Part shown: in pieces, positions 1-6,306 of the stretch
How positions within the stretch are numbered: position 1 is the first letter of the stretch
Layout: each line of letters opens with the position of its first letter
Source of the DNA: Archaeoglobaceae archaeon
GTDB lineage: Archaea > Halobacteriota > Archaeoglobi > Archaeoglobales > JdFR-42
Length of the DNA: 13,601 bases
Assembly (NCBI GenBank): GCA_015523685.1
Contig: WAJW01000134.1
Span: 1 to 13,601 of the forward strand
Direction of reading: 5' to 3'
The notes under the pieces: generated by a model
Seen by the model: the letters and a program-made list of their open reading frames with translations, nothing else
Database searches by the model: none
What the model was told of the DNA's origin: nothing
Program-made: the position numbers and the translations under genes

Positions 1-170
1 ATCGTCATCTCAATCAATTTTGCCTGTTCCTCGGGTGTGAGTCCCTGTTCCAGCACCACGATGATACCTGATTTAACGTTGTCCAGTATCATCCTGATTT
101 TTTCCATGGAAGACATTCTTTCAAGTCTCTCCTTTGATATCAGATCAATCTGAACGCCCTCCATTTCCAT
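1..170 (-). CDS. DUF2073 family protein (partial, C-terminus beyond window)
   Basis: Reading down from the ATG at 170, 56 codons are open to the window edge. The start reads MEMEGVQIDLISKERLERM, followed by a stretch containing KIRMILDNVKSG and LEQGLTPEEQAKLIEMT. This matches what I recall of the archaeal DUF2073 family, a small conserved protein of unknown biochemical role. Its ATG shares one base with the TGA of the upstream GTPase (TGATG), so translation is probably coupled and the pair likely acts together; this neighbour pairing is, as I recall, common in archaea. A second in-frame ATG two codons on (164) could also be used. The rest of the gene is outside the window, so length cannot be judged. 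Family call is from sequence resemblance; function is unknown. Confidence 0.85.
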   Translation of the reverse strand, partial: MEMEGVQIDLISKERLERMSSMEKIRMILDNVKSGIIVVLEQGLTPEEQAKLIEMT

Positions 171-805
171 CACCCGAAATATTTTGCAATTGCCCTGTAG
201 AGACTGTCAATATTCAATCCTTCGAGAGCTGAAATAGGTATCACGGGATGCTGAGGAAAGGCACTCTTTATTCTTGCCGGAGATGCATCCGGCAGGTCTA
301 TCTTATTGGCGACAATCAGAAGTGGCAGATTTCTTGCCTCCATGTTTCCTATCACGGTTACATTCACCTGGGTAAATGGATCTTCACAGGCATCCATAAC
401 CAGCAGAACTCCATCCAGGTCATCGAGCCACTTAATTGCCTCTATAACCCCTTCAGTAGCCTCTTTTGCCCTCCTTTTTGCCTCATCCTCATCAAGTCCA
501 TACTCCATAAATTCATGAAAATCGATTTTTGTTGCCAGACCGGGAGTATCAACTATATCTATGGTAACCGATGCTCCATCCATCTCTATGGTTATACCTT
601 CTCTCAATCTTGCCCTCCTCGTTTCATGGGGGATATGTGATGCAGGGCCCATTGCATCTCCTGTCCAGTCTCTTAGAATTCTGTTTGCAAGGGTGGTTTT
701 ACCTGCGTTTGGTGGACCGTAAATCCCGATTTTCATCTTGCTCTTTTTGAACAGCTTTCCGAATATCTGCCTGAATCTTCTTCTGAGCCTCACAAACAAT
801 CCCAT
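170..805 (-). CDS. Era-like small GTPase (archaeal GTP-binding protein)
   Basis: A P-loop GTPase of about 211 residues. Numbered from the GTG at 826, it has G1 GPPNAGKT (37-44), a T-rich switch I region near 69-79 (ETRRARLREGIT), G3 DTPG (93-96), G4 NKID (174-177) and G5 SAL (199-201). This order is that of Era/Obg-type TRAFAC GTPases, but there is no KH domain or other C-terminal partner domain; the protein ends just after the G domain. I chose the ATG at 805 because GAGGGA (817-812) sits six bases before it; the longer GTG start at 826 (218 residues) has no Shine-Dalgarno site. The N-terminus before the P-loop is unusually basic (RLRRRFRQIFGKLFKKSK), which could contact membrane or RNA. The gene overlaps the DUF2073 gene by one base. 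The cellular target is unknown. Confidence 0.88.
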   Translation of the reverse strand: MGLFVRLRRRFRQIFGKLFKKSKMKIGIYGPPNAGKTTLANRILRDWTGDAMGPASHIPHETRRARLREGITIEMDGASVTIDIVDTPGLATKIDFHEFMEYGLDEDEAKRRAKEATEGVIEAIKWLDDLDGVLLVMDACEDPFTQVNVTVIGNMEARNLPLLIVANKIDLPDASPARIKSAFPQHPVIPISALEGLNIDSLYRAIAKYFG

Positions 806-863
806 TGCCAATCCCTCTTTTTCCACTGGATTATTAATGATTTTACAGTATTCAATTCATTAA

Positions 864-877
864 CGCAAATTTAAACC
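864..877 (-). promoter_or_regulatory. Putative archaeal promoter of the GTPase-DUF2073 unit
   Basis: On the minus strand the sequence reads AAAGGTTTAAATTTGCG, an AT-rich TATA-like core preceded by a purine-rich BRE-like stretch. Its centre lies about 45 bases from the GTG at 826 and 65 from the preferred ATG at 805, giving a predicted start of transcription near 845 and a leader of about 40 bases. This is inference from spacing and composition only. Confidence 0.4.
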
Positions 878-1003
878 TTTGGGTTTTGTAGATTTGCTCA
901 GTTATGATTTGCTGTGGGGTTGTGGGTGTGCCGGGACAGAAAGCATTTTCCCTGACAGATGGTTATTTATTCATACGACCCTGTATCATCCGGATCATCT
1001 TCG

Positions 1004-1020
1004 GGGAAAACCCTATATAC
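1004..1020 (+). promoter_or_regulatory. BRE/TATA box of the TatD-like gene; leaderless transcript predicted
   Basis: GGGAAAA (1004-1010, BRE-like) is followed by CTATATAC (1013-1020). The TATA centre is about 26 bases before the ATG at 1042, the normal archaeal TATA-to-start-site distance, so transcription should begin at or within a base or two of the A of the start codon. No Shine-Dalgarno site precedes that ATG, which agrees with a leaderless mRNA. The rest of the divergent gap 827-1003 shows no convincing gene. Confidence 0.65.
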
Positions 1021-1041
1021 TTTTTTCCCAGCTTGGAAATC

Positions 1042-1806
1042 ATGTTCGTGGATGCCCATCTGCATGCAGATACGAGAAGTTATGAGGATTTTGCCCGGAT
1101 GAGACTCGCAGGGGTAGATACAGCCATCACATGTGCCCACGATTTTGTGAGAATGTCAACAAGCCATGTCTACTTCGATCATTACGAAAGATTACTCAAT
1201 AAAGAAGTGAGAAGAGCTGGAGAAAATGGATTAAGGCTGTATGTTGCCCTTGGAATCCATCCTGAAGGAATTCCGCAAGATTATGAAAATGTATTTGACA
1301 GACTTCCGCAATACCTGGATAAACCCAGGGTTGTGGCGGTTGGTGAAATTGGCCTTGAAACCGCTTCAGAGGTGGAGATCACCGTATTCAGGAAACAGCT
1401 TGAACTTGCCAGAGATCTGGATCTCCCTGCAATCATTCACACCCCAAGAAAGAAAAAAAGAGAGGTGACACAGATAATAGTTGATATTCTGAATGAAACG
1501 AGGTTTCCTCTGAATAAGGCTCTGATTGATCATGCATCCCATGAGAATCTTGATATAATTGTTGGAAATGGCATTCCTGCCGGCCTCAGCATCCAGCCAC
1601 CATCAAAGCTCACCGCAGAGGAAGCAGCTAAAATAATACTCAACAAATCGGGTGTTTTTGTTCTCAACAGCGATTGTTCATCCAAACAATCTGATATTTA
1701 CGCAGTTCCGAGATGTTTCATGGAGATGGAGTCCCTCGGTGTGGATGAGGAGTCAAAATGGAAATCGGCAAGACACAATGCAATCGAGATTTTCAATCTT
1801 GAATGA
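1042..1806 (+). CDS. TatD-related metal-dependent hydrolase (TIM-barrel, COG1099-like)
   Basis: 254 residues, matching the amidohydrolase-fold TatD relatives of archaea. Candidate metal ligands appear in the expected order: H6 and H8 in DAHLHAD, E102 in VGEIGLE, H133 in IIHTPRKKK, H164 in LIDHAS and D211 in NSDCS. TatD proteins are cytoplasmic metal-dependent nucleases or hydrolases; the substrate of this archaeal branch is not established as far as I know. The ATG at 1042 is chosen over an in-frame extension to 904 because the HxH motif belongs at the extreme N-terminus, the extension looks non-coding, and the promoter at 1004-1020 would lie inside an extended gene. It is transcribed divergently from the GTPase and is followed by a fresh promoter, so it is probably monocistronic. 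Confidence 0.88.
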   Translation: MFVDAHLHADTRSYEDFARMRLAGVDTAITCAHDFVRMSTSHVYFDHYERLLNKEVRRAGENGLRLYVALGIHPEGIPQDYENVFDRLPQYLDKPRVVAVGEIGLETASEVEITVFRKQLELARDLDLPAIIHTPRKKKREVTQIIVDILNETRFPLNKALIDHASHENLDIIVGNGIPAGLSIQPPSKLTAEEAAKIILNKSGVFVLNSDCSSKQSDIYAVPRCFMEMESLGVDEESKWKSARHNAIEIFNLE

Positions 1807-1822
1807 GTTTCATATATCGATG

Positions 1823-1833
1823 GTTTTATATGC
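1823..1833 (+). promoter_or_regulatory. Putative TATA box of the CBS/zinc-knuckle gene
   Basis: GTTTTATATGC lies in the 63-base gap after the TatD-like gene. A start site about 26 bases downstream would fall near 1854, leaving a short leader that contains the Shine-Dalgarno site AGGTGATC at 1859-1866. Judged only by sequence and spacing. Confidence 0.45.
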
Positions 1834-1869
1834 CTCGCTGGTTTACATCAAATCTGTCAGGTGATCTCA

Positions 1870-2406
1870 ATGGAGGCAGATCTTCCAGTGAAGGAAATAA
1901 TGACACGCGATGTCGTAAAGGGTGAGGAGTCTGAACTGCTTTTTGATGCAACTAAGAAGATGATGGAAAAGAATGTGGGAAGCATAGTCGTCGTTAACAA
2001 GGGCGTTCCGGTTGGGATAGTTACGGAGAGGGATATACTGGAAAAGGTTGTTGCAAAGAACATAAGATCAAAGGATGTCAGACTTGGAGATATCATGTCA
2101 TCTCCCCTGATATCCATCTCACCATCCAAAAGTGTGAGGGAAGCAGTGAGGGAGATGGTTCAGAAGGGCATAAGAAGACTGCCGGTTGTTGATGAAGGAA
2201 AGCTTGTTGGTATTGTGACAGATACAGATCTTCTCTCCGTCTCTCTTGACCTCAATGAAGTTCTCATGTCCCTCATCAGGGTAGGGCCCGAATCAGAAAG
2301 CCAGATAACTCAGGGAAGATGTGACAGGTGTGGAGAGCTTGTGGAAGAGCTTCTTGAACTTGATGGATTGCTGCTGTGTGAAGGGTGTTTTGAAAGTATG
2401 AGATAG
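1870..2406 (+). CDS. Two-CBS-domain protein with C-terminal zinc knuckle
   Basis: 178 residues. Two tandem CBS motifs form one Bateman module: about 8-60 (IMTRDVV to GIVTERDIL) and 73-122 (IMSSPLISISPS to GIVTDTDLL). The T-x-x-D motifs that usually hold the ligand ribose/phosphate are present in both repeats. A linker leads to a tail with C151-x2-C154 and C170-x2-C173, a likely four-cysteine zinc site. CBS pairs bind adenosyl ligands such as AMP, ATP, SAM or MTA; the zinc tail could bind nucleic acid or a partner. I prefer the ATG at 1870, three bases after AGGTGATC; the GTG at 1861 overlaps that ribosome site. It is 74 bases upstream of the small-peptide gene and could be in the same transcript or separate. 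No catalytic domain is visible. Confidence 0.9.
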   Translation: MEADLPVKEIMTRDVVKGEESELLFDATKKMMEKNVGSIVVVNKGVPVGIVTERDILEKVVAKNIRSKDVRLGDIMSSPLISISPSKSVREAVREMVQKGIRRLPVVDEGKLVGIVTDTDLLSVSLDLNEVLMSLIRVGPESESQITQGRCDRCGELVEELLELDGLLLCEGCFESMR

Positions 2407-2420
2407 GTGTGAATTTGAAA

Positions 2421-2476
2421 ACACTTATTAACCTGAATAACCAATTATACTGGTTGGGACAACCGTTAATGGAGGT
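2421..2476 (+). promoter_or_regulatory. Leader of the peptide/CBS/RNA-ligase run: possible promoter, palindromes and strong RBS
   Basis: The gap 2407-2480 holds an AT-rich ACTTATTAAC near 2422-2431 that could serve as a TATA box, with GAAAA before it, and an exact GGAGGT (2471-2476) four bases before the ATG at 2481. Between them are the interlocking inverted repeats described separately. A second AT-rich candidate, AATTATAC at 2443-2450, would place the transcript start almost on the ribosome site, so I rank it lower. Whether this is a true promoter or just an intercistronic spacer cannot be told from sequence. Confidence 0.4.
2439..2464. repeat. Interlocking inverted repeats (AACC/GGTT/AACC)
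   Basis: AACCA (2439-2443) and TGGTT (2451-2455) form a palindrome around ATTATAC, while GGTTG (2452-2456) and CAACC (2460-2464) form a second, tighter hairpin with a three-base loop. The GGTT element is shared, so in RNA the two pairings exclude each other; in DNA the three half-sites could be an operator. The arms are only five base pairs, so chance is a real alternative. Confidence 0.4.
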
Positions 2477-2480
2477 AAAT

Positions 2481-2600
2481 ATGCGCAATACTGAAAAGGG
2501 ATTTCTTGACGGTTACATCAATTCTAATGTGAATTTGCGGAATTACTCCTTTATTGCCTGTGCGGGAGTTGCAGGGTATTGCTCTGGAGGTGTAGCATGA
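2481..2600 (+). CDS. Small 39-residue peptide, translationally coupled to a CBS gene
   Basis: A 39-codon gene that is easily missed. It has a textbook ribosome site, GGAGGT (2471-2476), four bases before ATG, and its TGA overlaps the ATG of the next gene (ATGA at 2597-2600). The ribosome site of that next gene (GGAGGTG, 2587-2593) lies inside its last codons, so translation coupling is likely. The N-terminal half is polar (MRNTEKGFLDGYINSNV); the C-terminal half is small-residue-rich with two cysteines, C27 and C34, in ACAGVAGYCSGGVA. There is no clear signal peptide, and the tail is too short and glycine-rich for a confident membrane helix. It could be a leader peptide, a small partner of the CBS protein, or a precursor of a modified peptide, although no modifying enzyme is near. 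I do not recognise a family. Confidence 0.6.
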   Translation: MRNTEKGFLDGYINSNVNLRNYSFIACAGVAGYCSGGVA

Positions 2601-3526
2601 AAAGAGTCCCGGATATAAAAAGAAAGGGTGACGATTTTATAGGCGGTAAACTTGATAGAGGACCGGTTGAGACTCATTCCAGAATAAGCAGGGGCGAAGG
2701 AGAAATAATGAAAATTGCATCCAGAGATGTTGTCACAATGCCCCCCACATCAACCATAATGAGTGTTGTTAAGACGATGGTTGCATACAGATTCAGGAGA
2801 CTTCCCATTACCGATGCAGGGACAAACAGGCTGAAGGGTATAGTCACAAGTGTGGATATTGTAGATTTTCTCGGGGGAGGTGAGAAACACAGGCTTGTTG
2901 AAGAGAAGTTTGACAACAATCTTCTGGTTGCCATAAATGAGGAGATAAGTGAAATTATGGAAAGGGATGTGGTGACCGCTGATGTGGAGGATGATATTGA
3001 GGACGCCCTTAACTCCATGGTAAAACTGGGGCTTGGAGGAATTCCCGTTGTGGACAGGGAGTTCAGGGTTGTGGGAATCGTCACAGAAAGGGATTTCGTG
3101 AAATACCTTTCAAGCAGGAATGTGGATGGCCTTGTTGAGGAGTACATGACAAGGTCAGTCATTTACGTGGACCCCTCCATACCGATTGAAAGTGCATCGG
3201 AGATAATGGTTGAGAATGGATTGCGTAGACTTCCCGTTATAAAGGAAGGTGTTCTCGTGGGTATTTTTTCTGCAACTGATATAGTTAAATATCTGGGAAG
3301 TGGGGAGGTCTTTGAAAAGCTGATAACCGGAGATGTTCATGAGGCATTTCGGTGTCCGGTAAAGAACATAATGACAAAGTCTGTAACGGTCACATCTCCT
3401 GAGAAAACGATTCTGGAAGTTTCTGAGACGATGGTAAAGGAAGGTTTTGGCGGTCTACCTGTTGTCTCGGATGGAAATCTCGTGGGTATTATAACTGAAA
3501 GGGACCTTCTGAGGGCTCTCATTTGA
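2597..3526 (+). CDS. Four-CBS-domain protein (first of three)
   Basis: 309 residues with four CBS motifs: about 38-92 (IASRDVVTMPP to GIVTSVDIVDFLGGG), 116-171 (IMERDVV to GIVTERDF), 180-233 (YMTRSVIYV to GIFSATDIV) and 254-308 (IMTKSVTV to GIITERDLL). The third repeat has S-A-T-D in place of the usual T-E-R-D. No enzyme domain is attached, so the protein should act by ligand-dependent binding to a partner. A charged 37-residue N-terminal segment precedes the first repeat. I chose the ATG at 2597 because GGAGGTG lies four bases before it and it overlaps the peptide stop; an internal ATG at 2708 with GGAG before it would remove the N-terminal segment. The next CBS gene begins 13 bases after the stop, in the same direction. 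Confidence 0.9.
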   Translation: MKRVPDIKRKGDDFIGGKLDRGPVETHSRISRGEGEIMKIASRDVVTMPPTSTIMSVVKTMVAYRFRRLPITDAGTNRLKGIVTSVDIVDFLGGGEKHRLVEEKFDNNLLVAINEEISEIMERDVVTADVEDDIEDALNSMVKLGLGGIPVVDREFRVVGIVTERDFVKYLSSRNVDGLVEEYMTRSVIYVDPSIPIESASEIMVENGLRRLPVIKEGVLVGIFSATDIVKYLGSGEVFEKLITGDVHEAFRCPVKNIMTKSVTVTSPEKTILEVSETMVKEGFGGLPVVSDGNLVGIITERDLLRALI

Positions 3527-3539
3527 GGAGGTTTTGGAA

Positions 3540-4376
3540 ATGAAGGTTTCAGATTATATGAGCTCACCCGTACATGCTGTGAACATGAAAGATTCAGTTG
3601 CAACTGCAAGGAATCTCATGATAAGGCACCGTGTGGGAAGGCTTGTGGTGGTAGACGATGAGATGAATGCTGTTGGGATCCTTTCCAAGTCAGATTTCAG
3701 CATCAAACTTTACAGAACCATGCCAAAATGGAAGAACAGACCCCTCAACAACGTTCCGGTCAGTGTCATAATGTCTCCGGAGCCTGTTACCGTCTCACCC
3801 GACATTGACATACCCAGAGTGGCATCACTAATGCTTGAAAATGATATAGGGTCACTACCTGTGGTGGACAATGGAAATGTGGTGGGTATTATAACCAAAA
3901 CGGATATCGTAAGGTTTTATGTGGAGAATGGTAAAGACAGGAAAATTGACGATCTGATCTCTGAGGTGCCGTCTGTCCATAAATATCATTCCATATTCCA
4001 TGTCATTGAACTGCTCAATGAGTTTGACGCCCACAGGGTGGTTGTGGTGGATGACGACAGAACTCCCCTCGGTGTTATAACCCATTCAGATCTCGCCTTT
4101 ACAAGTGCGTTTGAAACTGGAGAGACCAAACTTGTTGAAATGGGGAGAAAAAGAAAAGATGGGACTCAGTCGAGAACCATGAAAAGGTTTTTCCTTGTTG
4201 CAGGGGATATAATGTCTCATCCCGTGATCTCCGTACATCCCGGCTCGACCCTCAAAGAAACTGCAAGGGTCATTCTTGATCGTAACATAGATGGTGTAAT
4301 TGTGATTGAGGACAGGGAAGTTCTGGGTCAGATTTCAAAGGTGGATGTTTTGAAGGTTGTTGCGGAGGTGTCATAG
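3540..4376 (+). CDS. Four-CBS-domain protein (second of three)
   Basis: 278 residues made almost entirely of CBS repeats: about 1-57 (MKVSDYMSSPVHAV to GILSKSDF), 74-127 (VSVIMSPEPVTVSP to GIITKTDIVRFY), 136-190 (a repeat whose first strand is degenerate, ending GVITHSDLAF) and 220-275 (VAGDIMSHPVISVHPG to GQISKVDVLKVV). A basic linker (MGRKRKDGTQSRTMKRFF, 201-218) joins repeats three and four. GAGGAGG (3525-3531) precedes the ATG at 3540 by eight bases; a TTG at 3534 in frame is too close to that site. No catalytic motif is present. Its stop abuts the ATG of the next CBS gene with no gap, so these genes are surely co-transcribed and probably co-regulated. Confidence 0.9.
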   Translation: MKVSDYMSSPVHAVNMKDSVATARNLMIRHRVGRLVVVDDEMNAVGILSKSDFSIKLYRTMPKWKNRPLNNVPVSVIMSPEPVTVSPDIDIPRVASLMLENDIGSLPVVDNGNVVGIITKTDIVRFYVENGKDRKIDDLISEVPSVHKYHSIFHVIELLNEFDAHRVVVVDDDRTPLGVITHSDLAFTSAFETGETKLVEMGRKRKDGTQSRTMKRFFLVAGDIMSHPVISVHPGSTLKETARVILDRNIDGVIVIEDREVLGQISKVDVLKVVAEVS

Positions 4377-5141
4377 ATGAGGTTTGTCTCGGATCTGATG
4401 ACAGAACCCGTAAAGGTGGACAAATCGAACACCCTTACCCATGCACTTGATATCATGGAGAAACACGATGTCAGAAGGTTAATGGTGGTTCATGACGATG
4501 ATGTGGTGGGAGTGCTCACACTGAGGGGCGTGATGCGGGTCATAGGGTCGAGAAAGACATCCACAGTCTCGCCTTCAACACTCAGGGTATCGAGTGCAAT
4601 GGATGAGAGAGTTGTCAAGGTTCATCCTGAAATGCCCGTTGAAGAGGCCCTATCACTTCTTTACAGATCCGGAGCCCTTGTGGTGGCAGATTCTGAAATC
4701 AAAGGATGGGTGATACCCAAGAATGTACTCAAACTGCCAATGCCGGAGGTAACAGCTGACAGAATAATGGTGGATCCGATTGCTGTTTCTCCGGGTGAGA
4801 GGGTGGTTCATGCCAGGAGAGTTATGTTCGACAGGGATGTTGGGAGATTACCCGTGGTTGAGGGTACGCAGCTTGTCGGGATAGTATCTGAAAAGGATAT
4901 AGTTGATTCCATGAGGAAGTTCAAACTCGATGAATGGAGCAGATCATCCATGCTTCGTAATCTGCTCGTTGAGGACATCATGAAGAGAGATGTCATCACC
5001 GTTAACGAGGAAAGCCCTGTTGAAGAGGTGGCGAGGGTCATGCTCGAGAGAGATGTAGGAGGAGTCCCTGTGGTTGATGGTGAGAACTCACTTGCGGGTA
5101 TGATTGCCAGAAGGGACATAATAAAAGCCCTCATTCCCTGA
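4377..5141 (+). CDS. Four-CBS-domain protein (third of three, second repeat degenerate)
   Basis: 254 residues. CBS repeats lie at about 3-57 (VSDLMTEPVKV to GVLTLRGVM), 72-120 (weak: SSAMDERVVKVHP to GWVIPKNVL), 126-180 (TADRIMVDPIAVSP to GIVSEKDIV) and 198-252 (VEDIMKRDVITVN to GMIARRDII). The second repeat lacks the T-x-x-D ligand motif and has lost part of the middle sheet, so this protein may bind ligand in only one of its two Bateman modules. GGAGGTG (4364-4370) lies six bases before ATG, inside the end of the preceding gene. The RNA-ligase gene starts two bases after its stop, which makes it the CBS protein most tightly tied to the ligase. Confidence 0.9.
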   Translation: MRFVSDLMTEPVKVDKSNTLTHALDIMEKHDVRRLMVVHDDDVVGVLTLRGVMRVIGSRKTSTVSPSTLRVSSAMDERVVKVHPEMPVEEALSLLYRSGALVVADSEIKGWVIPKNVLKLPMPEVTADRIMVDPIAVSPGERVVHARRVMFDRDVGRLPVVEGTQLVGIVSEKDIVDSMRKFKLDEWSRSSMLRNLLVEDIMKRDVITVNEESPVEEVARVMLERDVGGVPVVDGENSLAGMIARRDIIKALIP

Positions 5142-5143
5142 AT

Positions 5144-6298
5144 ATGGATCATATCAAAGAACTTTCTGAAATTCTGAATCTGGATGTACAGAGGGTTAAG
5201 AGTCTCTTCAGGTCACATGTTCTGACAACATCTTTTTTTGAAAAAAGTGGGTTTTTTTCAGGTATTTCTGCCCTTTACAGATTCGATAAAGCATCGTCAG
5301 GTTATGAAAAGGGAACTCTAATAGCGATCACCGAAGATGAAGGGAGTATTTTCAGGGGTTATCCCAAAATAAGAAGAGCCATGCTCCTCGGACCCGCAAT
5401 TGAAAAGAGATTTCCGGGACGGGTGGTTGTGGAGGAAAAATTGAATGGATACAACATCAGAATATGCATGATAAATGACAGAATCTTTGCGGTTACACGG
5501 GGAGGATTTATATGCCCATTCACAACAGAAGTTGTAAGGGAGGGGAATCTGGATGAGTTTTTCTTTGAAAACCCCGATCTGATGCTGTGTGCCGAAGTGG
5601 TTGGTCCCGAAAATCCTTACGTGCAGAAGGACGTCTATGAAGTGGATTCAGTGGATTTTTTCGTGTTCGACATCATGGACAGAAGATCCGGGAAATTGCT
5701 ACCCTTTTCTGAAAGAAAAGAGTTATGTGAGAATCATGGTATTAAACAGGTGCCACTACTCGGGATCTTTGAAAAAAGGAAATGGAAGAGAATACTTGAA
5801 ATTGTGAGAGAGCTTGGAGAGCGGGGAAGAGAGGGGGTTGTCATCAAGGATCCGGAGATGCGTGTACCTCCCGTGAAGTACACATCCTCCCAGAGCAACT
5901 GCGGTGATCTGAAATATGCCTTTACGTATTTCAATGACTATGGTTCAAGCTTCGTGTTTTCGAGAGTTGTGAGAGAGGCCTTTCAGAGCGTGGAGCTGGG
6001 AGAAGATAAAGATGAATTGAGGGAGAGGTGCCTGAGGGTGGGGGAGAGCATAATCCTGCCCATGGTGGAATCCATAACCCGTAAGATGAAGGGTGATAGA
6101 ATAACCGAAAAATTCAGGATACGCGTTAAATCACCTGAAACCGCTGAGCTGTTTGAGAGATATATGAGGAGGATGGGACTGAAGGTTCATTTTTCCGTGC
6201 TTGAAAAGGTTGATGGCCGGTACATTGTTGAGGTTGAGAAGCTGATGTCCAGCACTGATGATAAGATAGACAGCATTCTCAACGGTGAACTGTGGTAG
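5144..6298 (+). CDS. ATP-dependent RNA ligase (archaeal Rnl3 family)
   Basis: 384 residues, the length expected for the archaeal homodimeric Rnl3 ligases studied as Pab1020 and MTH1221. Nucleotidyltransferase motifs are visible: motif I EEKLNGYNIR with the adenylated lysine K99, motif Ia TRGG (118-121), motif III around AEVVGPENPY (150-159), motif IIIa DFFVFDIMD (171-179), motif IV REGVVIKD (229-236), and lysines K245 and K257 (DLKY) in the motif V region. The C-terminal 120 residues fit the family's dimerisation domain. The enzyme adenylates itself with ATP, transfers AMP to an RNA 5'-phosphate and seals it to a 3'-OH; known members circularise RNA. The ATG lies two bases after the last CBS stop with no ribosome site, so translation likely depends on upstream ribosomes. 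Confidence 0.93.
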   Translation: MDHIKELSEILNLDVQRVKSLFRSHVLTTSFFEKSGFFSGISALYRFDKASSGYEKGTLIAITEDEGSIFRGYPKIRRAMLLGPAIEKRFPGRVVVEEKLNGYNIRICMINDRIFAVTRGGFICPFTTEVVREGNLDEFFFENPDLMLCAEVVGPENPYVQKDVYEVDSVDFFVFDIMDRRSGKLLPFSERKELCENHGIKQVPLLGIFEKRKWKRILEIVRELGERGREGVVIKDPEMRVPPVKYTSSQSNCGDLKYAFTYFNDYGSSFVFSRVVREAFQSVELGEDKDELRERCLRVGESIILPMVESITRKMKGDRITEKFRIRVKSPETAELFERYMRRMGLKVHFSVLEKVDGRYIVEVEKLMSSTDDKIDSILNGELW

Positions 6299-6306
6299 GT
6301 GAATTA

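Noticed and set aside
904..1041. In-frame 46-codon extension of the TatD-like gene
   Set aside because: The metal-binding HxH belongs at the extreme N-terminus, the extension has no ribosome site and no coding character, and the promoter at 1004-1020 would lie inside it.
2409..2480. GTG extension of the small peptide to 63 residues
   Set aside because: The exact GGAGGT at 2471-2476 is placed for the ATG at 2481, and the extension covers the promoter-like and palindromic leader.
2481..2600. Assignment of the 39-residue peptide as a proven modified-peptide precursor
   Set aside because: Two cysteines and a glycine-rich tail are suggestive only; no radical-SAM, lanthionine synthetase, protease or export gene is nearby apart from an MFS carrier five genes on.
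2674..3162. 162-codon open frame on the minus strand
   Set aside because: It is an antisense shadow of the first four-CBS gene, rich in S and T as expected from the complement, with no ribosome site or known motif.
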